The notes: generated by a model not told the origin, from the letters alone. A stretch of DNA of 64,000 nt from Blautia wexlerae DSM 19850 (GCF_025148125.1 NZ_CP102267.1:716001-780000), one strand, 5' to 3'. Positions 1 to 6,938 are shown, counted from the stretch's first letter. Translations and numbers: made by a program.

Positions 1-115
1 AAACTGTGTGATAGAAAGTCACGCCATACAGAACGACATTGACAATTACCAGGATCAAAAGAAACGCAGCGAAAGACGCCAAGTGCTTTGAAATATAGGT
101 TCCAAAAGATTTCAT
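1..115 (-). CDS. Sensor histidine kinase, N-terminal fragment (runs off the window)
   Basis: The minus strand reads ATG at 115 and stays open to the window edge, giving about 38 residues: a short basic N-terminus (MKSFGTYISKHL) followed by a long hydrophobic stretch typical of a first membrane helix. It starts 4 bases after the stop of the response regulator, so the two are co-transcribed. By position it is the cognate membrane kinase of that regulator. The kinase domain lies outside the window, so the family is inferred from context only. Pairs of this kind next to LanFEG transporters usually sense an antimicrobial peptide (LanRK-like). Confidence 0.7.
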   Translation of the reverse strand, partial: MKSFGTYISKHLASFAAFLLILVIVNVVLYGVTFYHTV

Positions 116-119
116 GGCG

Positions 120-821
120 TCACTTCCTTGTAATCAGTTTATAACCCAGCCCCTTGATCGTAATCAGGGAAACGGGCTTTGAGGGATCGGCTTCAATTTT
201 TTCCCGAATCCGCCGTACATGGGCATTCAGGCTATTTTCATAGCCGAAAGGATTGTCGCCCCATAATGCTTCACAAAGAGCGTCAACCGTAACGATCTTT
301 CCCTCGTTGCGGGCCAGCGTTTCCAGCAGGGTATGCTCTTTTGCGGTCAGGGGGATAATCTCGCCGCCCTTGTTGACCTCTGCCCGGCTAAAATCAATCG
401 TACATCCATCCAGGAAAACCCGCGGGCTGTCCTCTTTATAAGTTCGGCGCAAAACCGCATAGACACGCAGTAATAGCTCCTGCGGCATAAACGGCTTTGA
501 AATATAATCGTCTGCTCCAAGGCCAAGACCGGCCAACTTGTCTGCTGCTTCGTCTTTTGCGGTCAGAAAGATGATTGGCACATTTGTAAAAGTGCGGAGC
601 TGCTTCATCAGGGAAAAGCCGTCCCCATCTGGCAGCATGACATCCAAAACCATCAAGTCGGGTTTTTCTTTTTCTGCCGTTATTATAGCCTCTTTTACCG
701 TTGCGGCAGTAAGTACCGTTTCAAAACCAGCATCGCTTAAAATATCGGATACCATTTTCAGCAAATCTGGCTCATCGTCTACAAGCAAGAGCTTCTTCCG
801 ATGCAGAAAAGAGTTGTCCAT
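120..821 (-). CDS. OmpR-family response regulator (LanR/BceR-like)
   Basis: A 233-aa regulator with an N-terminal receiver and a C-terminal winged helix. In the receiver the acidic pair lies in LLLVDDE (about residues 11-17), the phosphoacceptor is Asp60 (VLDVMLP), Thr87 is in FLTAK and Lys109 is in ISKPF. The DNA-binding domain ends in the usual IKGLGYKL wing. An upstream in-frame ATG at 938 exists, but the start at 821 is chosen because GGAGGTG lies just before it and the receiver begins normally there. It is transcribed away from the LanFEG-type transporter and overlaps nothing. Likely role: switching on the neighbouring peptide-export genes when its kinase detects the peptide. The family call is firm; the ligand is inference. 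Confidence 0.9.
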   Translation of the reverse strand: MDNSFLHRKKLLLVDDEPDLLKMVSDILSDAGFETVLTAATVKEAIITAEKEKPDLMVLDVMLPDGDGFSLMKQLRTFTNVPIIFLTAKDEAADKLAGLGLGADDYISKPFMPQELLLRVYAVLRRTYKEDSPRVFLDGCTIDFSRAEVNKGGEIIPLTAKEHTLLETLARNEGKIVTVDALCEALWGDNPFGYENSLNAHVRRIREKIEADPSKPVSLITIKGLGYKLITRK

Positions 822-840
822 AGCGTCACCTCCCGAAAGT

Positions 841-901
841 ATTATAACATAGGATTTCAAGTCTGCGGAGGGCATCCTCAAAAAGTAAGGTAAAAGTAAG
901 G
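841..901. promoter_or_regulatory. Divergent control region with an 11-bp-period direct repeat
   Basis: Between the regulator and the transporter genes the minus strand has a TATAAT at 846-841, about 20 bases before the regulator start. On the plus strand the 10-mer AAAAGTAAGG occurs twice, at 881-890 and 892-901, an exact period of 11 bases. Direct repeats one helical turn apart are the usual site form for OmpR-type regulators. This is probably where the regulator binds to control both directions. The site is seen; the binding is inferred. Confidence 0.5.
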
Positions 902-963
902 ACGGGAGAATGTAGATGTCAGGTTGAAGTTGTACCATAGAAGCATCGAAAGGAGATGTTTCT

Positions 964-1728
964 ATGGACTATATCATTACAACGGAACATTTGACCAAGA
1001 AATATAAGAACTTCACTTCAGTCAATCATGTTTCGCTTCATATTCGCAAGGGCAGCATTTATGGTTTTCTTGGCCCGAACGGGGCAGGCAAATCCACTAC
1101 CATGAAAATGCTGTTGGGGTTGACCGCTCCCACAAAAGGCAGCTTTACCATTGATGGGAAACAGTTTCCGCAGGATCGGATTGCCATTCTCAAAGAGATC
1201 GGCTCTTTCATCGAAGCGCCATCTTTCTACGCAAATCTCACCGGGCGGGAAAATCTTGACATTATCCGCCGCATTTTGGGACTGTCGAAAGCTGATGTGG
1301 AAGATGCTCTGGAACTGGTAGGGCTGACCGAGTTTGGCGACCGGCTGGCAAAACAGTATTCGCTGGGAATGAAGCAACGCTTGGGCCTTGCCGGGGCGCT
1401 CTTGGGGCGTCCGCCGATTCTGATTCTGGACGAACCCACAAACGGTCTTGACCCGTCTGGTATCCACGAAATCCGCAATCTGGTAAAATCCTTGCCCAGC
1501 CTTTACGACTGCACGGTGCTGATCTCGTCCCATATGCTGTCTGAAATCGAATTGATTGCAGATGACATTGGGATTCTCAACCACGGGCGGCTGCTGTTTG
1601 AGGGAAGCATGAATGATCTGCGTCAATACGCCCTGCAATCCGGCTTCGCTGCGGACAATCTGGAAGATGTGTTTCTTTCTATGGTTGAGAAAGATAACAT
1701 GGACAGAAAGCAGAGGGCAAAATTATGA
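964..1728 (+). CDS. Immunity-type ABC transporter ATPase (LanF/BcrA family)
   Basis: A 254-aa ATP-binding subunit. Walker A GPNGAGKST lies at about residues 37-45, the signature YSLGMKQ at about 132-138, Walker B LILDEP at about 153-158, and a switch histidine is in SSHM. A good ribosome site (AAAGGAGATG) precedes the ATG. The stop overlaps the start of the next gene (ATGA), so ATPase and permease are translationally coupled. The ATPase plus two permeases of about 250 aa and a divergent two-component system match LanFEG lantibiotic self-immunity or bacitracin/antimicrobial-peptide resistance modules. No lantibiotic precursor or modification gene is visible, so resistance to another strain's peptide is the likelier role. 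Confidence 0.88.
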   Translation: MDYIITTEHLTKKYKNFTSVNHVSLHIRKGSIYGFLGPNGAGKSTTMKMLLGLTAPTKGSFTIDGKQFPQDRIAILKEIGSFIEAPSFYANLTGRENLDIIRRILGLSKADVEDALELVGLTEFGDRLAKQYSLGMKQRLGLAGALLGRPPILILDEPTNGLDPSGIHEIRNLVKSLPSLYDCTVLISSHMLSEIELIADDIGILNHGRLLFEGSMNDLRQYALQSGFAADNLEDVFLSMVEKDNMDRKQRAKL

Positions 1729-2450
1729 AAACGCTGGCAATCGAACTTCGGAAAGGAAAGCGAACCGGCGTGATTCCCGTGCTGCTGGCCGTTGGTGTCT
1801 TGGGAGCTGCCTACGCATTTGTCAATTTCATTGTGCGGAAAGACACACTCCTGAATTTGCCGCTGGCCCCGATGGATGTCTTGTTGACCCAGCTCTACGG
1901 CATGATTATGGTGCTGAATCTGTTCGGTATCGTGGTTGCTGCCTGCATGATCTACAACATGGAATTTAAGGGAAGTGCTGTAAAGAAGATGTATATGCTT
2001 CCCGTCAGCGTCCCGGCCATGTATCTGTGCAAATTTCTGATTCTGACGGTCATGTTTTTGGTTGCAATCGTGCTGCAAAACCTGGCACTTGCACAGATTG
2101 GAATGACGGACTTGCCGGACGGAGCATTTGAGATGGGTACGCTGGTACGCTTTGCCGGATACTCTTTTCTCACATCCATGCCGGTACTGTCGTTTATGCT
2201 GTTGATTTCCGCGCGCTTTGAAAATATGTGGGTGCCGCTTGGAATTGGTGTTGCCGGTTTTCTGAGTGGTATGGCCCTTGCAAATTCGGGGCTGACGCTT
2301 TTGCTGGTGCATCCTTTTGTGATTATTCTGAAACCAGCAGTAGCCATGAGCGCCCAGCCTGATTCGACGGTTGCCCTTGTCGCTTTGGTGGAAACACTGT
2401 TGTTCCTTGCTGTGGGCTTGTGGCTGGCGAAGTACAGACGCTACGAGTAA
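1725..2450 (+). CDS. Immunity-type ABC transporter permease (LanE-like)
   Basis: A 241-aa integral membrane protein with about six hydrophobic segments, starting with a short cytoplasmic MKTLAIELRKGKR stretch typical of ABC-2/LanE permeases. It overlaps the upstream ATPase by 4 bases and is followed 16 bases later by a second permease, so the three form one transcript. Together they would pump a membrane-acting peptide from the membrane to the outside. Size and order match the MutE/EpiE-type subunit of LanFEG. Which permease is E and which is G is assigned by order only. Confidence 0.8.
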   Translation: MKTLAIELRKGKRTGVIPVLLAVGVLGAAYAFVNFIVRKDTLLNLPLAPMDVLLTQLYGMIMVLNLFGIVVAACMIYNMEFKGSAVKKMYMLPVSVPAMYLCKFLILTVMFLVAIVLQNLALAQIGMTDLPDGAFEMGTLVRFAGYSFLTSMPVLSFMLLISARFENMWVPLGIGVAGFLSGMALANSGLTLLLVHPFVIILKPAVAMSAQPDSTVALVALVETLLFLAVGLWLAKYRRYE

Positions 2451-2466
2451 GGAGGGATAATAAGAA

Positions 2467-3231
2467 ATGAGTTTTTTGGATTTACTCAAAATCGAGTTTA
2501 TGAAAGTAAAACGCTCCAAAATCGTACCCCTGATTTTCATTGCACCTTTATTGGTGGTGGTTTCCGGGGTTGCGAATTTGAGCAACTACTTTACACCGGA
2601 ATACACCAATGCGTGGCCTGCCATGTTTATTCAAAGTGCGCTTGTTTACGCCTACTATCTGCTTCCATTCAGCATGATCGTGGTTTGCGTGATGATCGCA
2701 GGACGAGAAACAGGAAATAACGGGATTCTGAAAATGCTGGCGCTGCCAGTCAGCCGCTGCGCATTATCCATTGCCAAATTCTGTGTGCTTACCTTTTATC
2801 TGTTTATGGAGATGGTGGTGTTTCTTGTCGTATTTGTAATCGCTGGGTTGATTGCGACACAGACAATGGAAGTAACAGAAACCCTGCCGATCCTGTATCT
2901 TCTGAAATGGTGCTTGGGGCTGTTTCTGACTATGCTGCCGTGCATTGCGGCTATGTGGGCCATCACTGTGCTGTTTGAAAAGCCGCTTCTTTCTGTGGGA
3001 TTAAATCTGCTGCTTGTGATTCCCGGTGTATTGGTTGCGAATACGCCGCTGTGGATCGCCTACCCGTACTGTTACAGCGGTTATCTCGTTTCCTGCTCTC
3101 TTCATGACTTTACAGCAGAAACTTCCGACGCCGCTTTTTCGGTGTTTCCGTTCCTGCCGTGCGCGATTGTAGTGTTTGGCCTGTTTTTCGCGCTGGCTGT
3201 CACCCAATTTGGGAAAAAAGAAATGAGGTAA
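2467..3231 (+). CDS. Immunity-type ABC transporter permease (LanG-like)
   Basis: A 254-aa membrane protein with six predicted helices and the same N-terminal plan as its neighbour (FLDLLKIEFMKVKRSK, then a membrane helix). The ribosome site is AAGGAGG a few bases upstream. It is the second permease of the LanFEG-like complex. A central motif AGRETGNNGILKMLALP resembles the conserved amphipathic loop of ABC-2 permeases acting on lantibiotics. The family call is good; the exact peptide substrate is unknown. Confidence 0.8.
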   Translation: MSFLDLLKIEFMKVKRSKIVPLIFIAPLLVVVSGVANLSNYFTPEYTNAWPAMFIQSALVYAYYLLPFSMIVVCVMIAGRETGNNGILKMLALPVSRCALSIAKFCVLTFYLFMEMVVFLVVFVIAGLIATQTMEVTETLPILYLLKWCLGLFLTMLPCIAAMWAITVLFEKPLLSVGLNLLLVIPGVLVANTPLWIAYPYCYSGYLVSCSLHDFTAETSDAAFSVFPFLPCAIVVFGLFFALAVTQFGKKEMR

Positions 3232-3235
3232 AACT

Positions 3236-3532
3236 ATGGAAAAGAAAAAATTTCAATCAGTTAGTATCGCTGCGCTCATTGTGAGCATCCTACCGCTGGC
3301 GGCTCTTGCCCCATCGCTTCTGCACCTTTCGCTGTCGGATGGAGTCCGAACCGCTTGGGCCGGAGCCAATATCGTTTTTGTCCTGCTGGGTCTGATCCTT
3401 TCGGTGGTATGTGTGCGGAGCAGGGAAAGCCGCAGCATAATCAATATTGTATCAACTGCAATCAGCGTTTTTTGTCTGCTGCTGATGGTGGGAATTGTTG
3501 CGCTTGCCATGTTCCTTACTTTCGTTCAGTGA
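3236..3532 (+). CDS. Small three-helix membrane protein of the immunity operon
   Basis: A 98-aa hydrophobic protein with three likely membrane helices (about residues 10-30, 42-60 and 72-95) and no recognisable catalytic motif. It begins 4 bases after the upstream stop, so it belongs to the transporter operon. I do not recognise a family. By position it may be an accessory or immunity peptide, similar in size and layout to small membrane proteins often found behind LanFEG genes. Confidence 0.6.
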   Translation: MEKKKFQSVSIAALIVSILPLAALAPSLLHLSLSDGVRTAWAGANIVFVLLGLILSVVCVRSRESRSIINIVSTAISVFCLLLMVGIVALAMFLTFVQ

Positions 3533-3542
3533 GGAAACAGTT

Positions 3543-3686
3543 ATGCGTAGAGTTGGGAAATTTATTGGATGCTGCCTGATCGCGGTTTCTTTGCGTTTAC
3601 ACAAACCAATGACGACTTGCAGGGACACGGTAGCCGATTGGAGGTTAATTTACCGTGTCCTGTTTGCTTTTTCAAAGTTCGCATGA
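3543..3686 (+). CDS. Possible truncated 47-aa membrane-anchor ORF
   Basis: A short frame with a plausible ribosome site (GAGGAAACAG) that starts MRRVGKFIGCCLIAVSL, the look of a signal or membrane anchor, then runs into residues encoded by a terminator hairpin. The anchor may be the 5' remnant of a longer gene cut by a deletion. The C-terminal half has no recognisable features. It could also be untranslated spacer; confidence is low. Confidence 0.3.
   Translation: MRRVGKFIGCCLIAVSLRLHKPMTTCRDTVADWRLIYRVLFAFSKFA
3623..3674 (+). terminator. Intrinsic terminator of the immunity operon
   Basis: GGACACGGTA at 3623-3632 pairs perfectly with TACCGTGTCC at 3651-3660, followed by the T-rich stretch TGTTTGCTTTTT. 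It lies directly behind the transporter operon. Confidence 0.75.
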
Positions 3687-3790
3687 TTTACATCAGTTAA
3701 AAAAAGCATTGCTCCTCCTCCGGGCAAGTACAACATTGCATCGGCATTATTGTTCCATGTAATTCAGTATAATAGTGGCTGTTTTTGGCG

Positions 3791-3825
3791 CGCCAGTTTT
3801 CCATCGCGGAAATCTGGCGTTTTTT
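3791..3825 (+). terminator. Hairpin terminator upstream of the sigma-factor remnant
   Basis: CGCCAG pairs with CTGGCG around an inner TTTCC/GGAAA stem, followed by six Ts. It sits about 100 bases before the truncated sigma-factor gene, so it may end readthrough or attenuate that gene. Confidence 0.7.
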
Positions 3826-3927
3826 GTTGCCGTTTTTTCGGAGATGATCCGGTTGTTTGCCGGTGCCGTTCCCCGCCTCCATTCGATTCACTTGTCAATC
3901 ACCCGTGAATCGAAATGGAGGTACATA

Positions 3928-4155
3928 ATGAAGAAAATTAACCTTCGGGAACTTTATCCTGATGTTTATACAACAGACTTTTTTGTAGATGTGACAGAGG
4001 AAGTAATGGAGACTATTCGAGCAGCTGAACGTGCGGAGACTGCGTATGAGCGAAAGATGTATCGCTACAAGGCTCAGTATTCTCTGGATTGCGAGAATGG
4101 CATTGAAAATTCGAAAAAGTATATTGAGTATATTGCAAACAAAAAATGCATATGA
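3928..4155 (+). pseudogene. Truncated mobile-element sigma-70-like factor (N-terminal 59 of about 140 aa)
   Basis: From the ATG at 3928 (AATGGAGG upstream) the product starts MKKINLRELYPDVYTTDFFV and continues through the conserved YRYKAQYSLDCENGIEN segment. From recall this is the N-terminal half of the short sigma-70-family factor common in Firmicutes integrative elements. In that family the chain continues into a region-4 helix-turn-helix. Here it switches after GIEN (near base 4110) to the unrelated tail SKKYIEYIANKKCI and stops, so the DNA-binding half is lost. It marks the broken right edge of the GC-rich integrated segment. Confidence 0.7.
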
Positions 4156-4161
4156 TATAAT
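4133..4161 (+). promoter_or_regulatory. Promoter for a short plus-strand RNA
   Basis: TTGCAA (4133-4138), a 17-base spacer and TATAAT (4156-4161) preceded by TG one base upstream give a near-ideal sigma-A promoter. Only about 75 bases separate it from a terminator and no ORF lies between. Confidence 0.6.
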
Positions 4162-4167
4162 GCCAGT

Positions 4168-4240
4168 AGGCAAAATGATAAGGTTAAATTCATTTATAAC
4201 ACAGCAAAAGCCCCAGAGTTGCGACCTCTGAGGCTTTTTT
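4168..4240 (+). ncRNA. Candidate antisense/antitoxin RNA of about 73 nt
   Basis: Predicted from the promoter at 4133-4161 and the terminator at 4206-4240. It contains no ORF. It runs convergently into the 3' end of the minus-strand transcript encoding the 27-aa hydrophobic peptide at 4289-4372, and the two would share the terminator region. This is the geometry of Fst/par-type type I toxin-antitoxin loci. Expression is not shown. Confidence 0.45.
4206..4240. terminator. Bidirectional terminator shared by the two convergent RNAs
   Basis: AGCCCCAGAG and CTCTGAGGCT form a stem around TTGCGAC, with TTTTTTA on the plus side and TTTTGCTG on the minus side. It can end transcription in both directions. 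Confidence 0.75.
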
Positions 4241-4288
4241 ATTCCGTTTGGGCAGGGTGGCTTATTCCCCCAGGCTGGCTACCAGCTG

Positions 4289-4372
4289 CTATTTTCTATC
4301 CAACCATTTGCAAATGTAGTAGGCGATTACACTTGCCAAGACAGAAAGCATAAATGATAAGATCATATCCAT
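4289..4372 (-). CDS. 27-aa hydrophobic peptide, candidate type I toxin
   Basis: On the minus strand an AGGGGGGGTG ribosome site precedes the ATG at 4372. The product starts MDMILSFMLSVLASVIAYYI and ends CKWLDRK: one membrane helix with a charged C-terminus. This is the form of Fst/Ldr-like type I toxins that insert in the membrane. The gene is too short for ordinary ORF callers. A TATAAT with an extended TG lies upstream, and the 5' leader (GAGCTACC at about 4414-4407) can pair with GGTAGC in the 3' untranslated part, as type I toxin mRNAs often do. The function is inferred from form and layout only. Confidence 0.5.
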   Translation of the reverse strand: MDMILSFMLSVLASVIAYYICKWLDRK

Positions 4373-4420
4373 TTACAACACCCCCCCTTTCTGCACCTGT
4401 CTAGGGGTGGTAGCTCAACT

Positions 4421-4431
4421 ATTATATCATA
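4421..4431 (-). promoter_or_regulatory. Extended -10 promoter of the small peptide gene
   Basis: On the minus strand TGATATAAT (TATAAT at 4426-4421) precedes the peptide start by about 50 bases. The -35 region is weak, as is common with extended -10 promoters. Confidence 0.5.
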
Positions 4432-4471
4432 GAACAATGTGTACAGAAAGACTATACTTGAAATATATACT

Positions 4472-4496
4472 GGGATAGTGGTGTGTGAACAGTAAC
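4472..4496 (+). repeat. 25-bp solo end of the 143-bp MITE
   Basis: GGGATAGTGGTGTGTGAACA followed by GTAAC matches the terminal 25 bases of the element at 41681-41823 (read on its minus strand) without mismatch. The rest of the element is missing, so this is a decayed or partial copy. Confidence 0.75.
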
Positions 4497-4531
4497 TATG
4501 TTACAATTAGGTCTGTAATTATTATTAGTCT

Positions 4532-4560
4532 TTGACATTCCCGCATCTTTTTGATACTAT
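4532..4560 (+). promoter_or_regulatory. Strong sigma-A promoter of the NSS transporter
   Basis: TTGACA at 4532-4537, an exact 17-base spacer, and TACTAT at 4555-4560. Predicted start of transcription is near 4567, about 70 bases before the transporter start codon. Confidence 0.75.
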
Positions 4561-4582
4561 AGAATCAGTAAAAAACTAGCAG

Positions 4583-4616
4583 ACCTCCCATGGGAGAAAT
4601 CCTATGGGAGGTTTTT
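4583..4616 (+). terminator. Terminator hairpin in the leader of the NSS transporter
   Basis: ACCTCCCAT (4583-4591) pairs with ATGGGAGGT (4604-4612), with inner GGA/TCC pairs and then TTTTTG. It begins only about 15 bases after the predicted transcription start, so it would stop most transcripts unless something prevents folding. The intervening leader is too short for a known riboswitch. Confidence 0.65.
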
Positions 4617-4636
4617 GTAACGAGGTGAGGTGTATA

Positions 4637-6022
4637 ATGAAAAAAGAAAACAATTCTGCACATAACCATAACAGAGGAAGCTTTTCCGGAAGGATTGGTT
4701 ATGTGCTGGCAGTTGCAGGTTCTGCAGTAGGACTGGGAAATATCTGGAGATTTCCATATCTTGCAGCGAAATATGGAGGCGGAATTTTCCTGCTGATCTA
4801 TATTCTTCTGACAGCGTCATTTGGTTATGTACTGATCATGTCAGAAACAGCCCTTGGACGAATGACCAGAAAGAGTCCGGTAGGTGCATTTGAGCATTTT
4901 GGAAAAACGAAATCATTCAAAATCGGCGGATGGTTAAATGCAGTGATTCCAATGCTGATCGTTCCTTATTACAGTACGATTGGCGGATGGGTAATTAAGT
5001 ATCTTGTGGAATATTTCAAAGGAAATGTCCAGGCAGTAGCGGAAGACGGATATTTTGGAAACTTTATTTCCGATTCCTGGCAGGTGGAACTCTGGTTTCT
5101 GGTATTTGCGGCGCTTGTATTCATCATCATTCTCGGTGGTGTACAGAACGGTGTAGAGAGAATGTCAAAGATCATGATGCCGGTTCTGGTAGTTCTGGCA
5201 GTCGTAGTTACAATCTATTCTGTCACACGTCCGGGTGCTGTTGAAGGTGTGAAATATTTCCTGATTCCGAATGTGAAAAATTTCTCCTGGATGACAGTAG
5301 TAGCAGCGATGGGACAGATGTTTTATTCTTTGTCCATTGCAATGGGAATCCTGTATACTTACGGTTCCTATGTCCGTAAAGATATGGATATTGAGAGATC
5401 TACCACACAGGTTGAGGTTTTCGATACAGGTATCGCAATCCTTGCAGGTCTGATGATCATCCCGGCGGTATTTTCATTCTCCGGTGGAAATCCTGAAACA
5501 CTTCAGGCAGGACCATCTCTGATGTTTATCACATTGCCAAAAGTATTTGCAAGTATGGGATTTGGTACTGCAACAGGAATCGTATTCTTCATACTTGTAT
5601 TACTTGCAGCCCTGACAAGTGCAGTTTCCCTGATGGAAACCAGTGTTTCCACATTCATGGACGAACTTCATTGGAGCCGTAAGAAATGCTGCGGTCTGAT
5701 GGTCGTGATCATGATTGTACTTGGAACCGCATCTTCCATGGGATATGGACTTCTGGATTTCATTCGTATCTTTGGAATGAACTTCCTTGACTTCTTCGAT
5801 TTTATAACAAACTCAGTAATGATGCCGCTGGCAGCACTTGCAACCTGTATTCTGATTCTTCGTGTTGTTGGTATTGATGGAATGGTAAAAGAAATTGAAC
5901 AGTCTTCTCCATTCCGCAGAAAGAAACTGTACAGAGTATTTATCAAATACTTTGCAACGATTTGTCTGATTATTATTTTGCTGAGTTCTATTGCAAACGT
6001 TTTGGGAATTATCAGTATGTAA
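4637..6022 (+). CDS. Sodium:neurotransmitter symporter family transporter
   Basis: A 461-aa protein with about 11-12 membrane helices. The NSS hallmark GLGNIWRFPYLAAKYGGG lies near residues 29-46 in helix 1, where sodium and substrate are bound in the LeuT fold. The start at 4637 is chosen over the ATG at 4604 because GAGGTGAGG lies just upstream and 4604 falls inside the terminator hairpin. Bacterial members import amino acids or related amines with sodium. The substrate cannot be told from sequence. It is followed by a ferredoxin-tail remnant and then thiE-thiD; the gaps are small enough for readthrough, but a thiamine-related role is only a guess. Confidence 0.9.
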   Translation: MKKENNSAHNHNRGSFSGRIGYVLAVAGSAVGLGNIWRFPYLAAKYGGGIFLLIYILLTASFGYVLIMSETALGRMTRKSPVGAFEHFGKTKSFKIGGWLNAVIPMLIVPYYSTIGGWVIKYLVEYFKGNVQAVAEDGYFGNFISDSWQVELWFLVFAALVFIIILGGVQNGVERMSKIMMPVLVVLAVVVTIYSVTRPGAVEGVKYFLIPNVKNFSWMTVVAAMGQMFYSLSIAMGILYTYGSYVRKDMDIERSTTQVEVFDTGIAILAGLMIIPAVFSFSGGNPETLQAGPSLMFITLPKVFASMGFGTATGIVFFILVLLAALTSAVSLMETSVSTFMDELHWSRKKCCGLMVVIMIVLGTASSMGYGLLDFIRIFGMNFLDFFDFITNSVMMPLAALATCILILRVVGIDGMVKEIEQSSPFRRKKLYRVFIKYFATICLIIILLSSIANVLGIISM

Positions 6023-6055
6023 AAAATATATGACTCTTTTTACAAAGAATGCAGC

Positions 6056-6241
6056 ATGGATCAACTGCAAGACAAGAGAAGAAGCAACTGCACAGTTCAC
6101 CAGGAAGAATGGCTGGCAGGCAAACATGGCAGGAAATCTGCCAATGAATGTGTGAAATGTGGTAAGTGCGAAGAAGTATGTCCGCAGCACATTAAGATCA
6201 GAGATGAGCTGGAGAAAATTGCAGCAGAACTTTTGGGGTAA
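6056..6241 (+). pseudogene. Ferredoxin-type 4Fe-4S tail, remnant of an aldo/keto reductase
   Basis: A 61-residue frame ending in ECVKCGKCEEVCPQHIKIRD, one complete Cys-X2-Cys-X2-Cys-X3-Cys-Pro iron-sulfur motif. This sequence and the LAGKHGRK just before it match the C-terminal tail of 4Fe-4S aldo/keto reductases (family knowledge). The barrel domain, of about 300 residues, is absent, and there is no clear ribosome site. The frame is continuous with the preceding transporter frame apart from its stop codon. I read it as the leftover end of a deleted reductase gene, although a very small ferredoxin-like protein cannot be excluded. Confidence 0.55.
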
Positions 6242-6277
6242 ATTGCTATAGATAAGAGTAGAAAAGAGGAGTGAAAC

Positions 6278-6913
6278 ATGAAATTCGATAAAGAGAAAAT
6301 GCGCTTATACGCAATAACGGACCGTCACTGGCTTAATGGGCGGAACCTTAAGGAAGTGGTAAAGGAGAGTCTGGATGGAGGCGTAACCTTTCTGCAGCTC
6401 AGAGATAAAAATTCAGATGATGAAACTTTCCTGCAGGAAGCAGCTGAACTTCAGGAATTATGCAGAGATTATAAGGTACCTCTGATCATAAATGACAATG
6501 TGGAAATTGCTTTGAAGATGAATGCAGATGGTGTTCATGTAGGGCAGAGTGATATGGAAGCAGGTGCTGTGCGTGAGAAACTTGGACCGGATAAAATCCT
6601 GGGAGTTTCGGCACGAACGGTAGAGCAGGCATTGCTTGCACAGGAGCGTGGTGCAGATTATCTGGGGGTGGGTGCAGTATTTGCAACCGGTTCAAAAGCA
6701 GATGCGGCAGAACTTCCCCATGAAACACTGAAGGCAATCTGTGAAGTGGTATCTATCCCTGTGGTGGCAATCGGGGGGATCACAGCAGAAAATATATCTC
6801 AGCTAAAGGGAACAGGGATTTGCGGTGTGGCAGTGATCAGTGCCATTTATGCTCAAAATAACATTAAAGAAGCAGCAGAAGAACTGAAAGAGGCAGTAGA
6901 TAAGATTGTATGA
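6278..6913 (+). CDS. thiE: Thiamine-phosphate synthase
   Basis: A 211-aa TIM-barrel protein of the usual ThiE length. It joins HMP diphosphate to thiazole phosphate to make thiamine phosphate. QLRDK at residues 40-44, INDN, GVHVGQSDM, GVGAVFATGSK and VAIGGI are all in order and contact the pyrophosphate and thiazole phosphate. AGAGGAG lies before the ATG. thiD follows 25 bases later, so the pair makes and couples the pyrimidine half. thiC, thiG and thiM are not in the window, so the cell either has them elsewhere or salvages precursors. No TPP riboswitch was seen upstream. Confidence 0.95.
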   Translation: MKFDKEKMRLYAITDRHWLNGRNLKEVVKESLDGGVTFLQLRDKNSDDETFLQEAAELQELCRDYKVPLIINDNVEIALKMNADGVHVGQSDMEAGAVREKLGPDKILGVSARTVEQALLAQERGADYLGVGAVFATGSKADAAELPHETLKAICEVVSIPVVAIGGITAENISQLKGTGICGVAVISAIYAQNNIKEAAEELKEAVDKIV

Positions 6914-6938
6914 TAGCAGAAATGAGAGGAAGACAATT

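Noticed and set aside
3232..4160. Lantibiotic precursor peptide near the immunity genes
   Set aside because: No short ORF with a leader and Ser/Thr/Cys-rich core was found on either strand.
6242..6277. TPP riboswitch before thiE
   Set aside because: The space is only 36 bases and none of the conserved thi-box segments is present; none was seen upstream of the transporter either.
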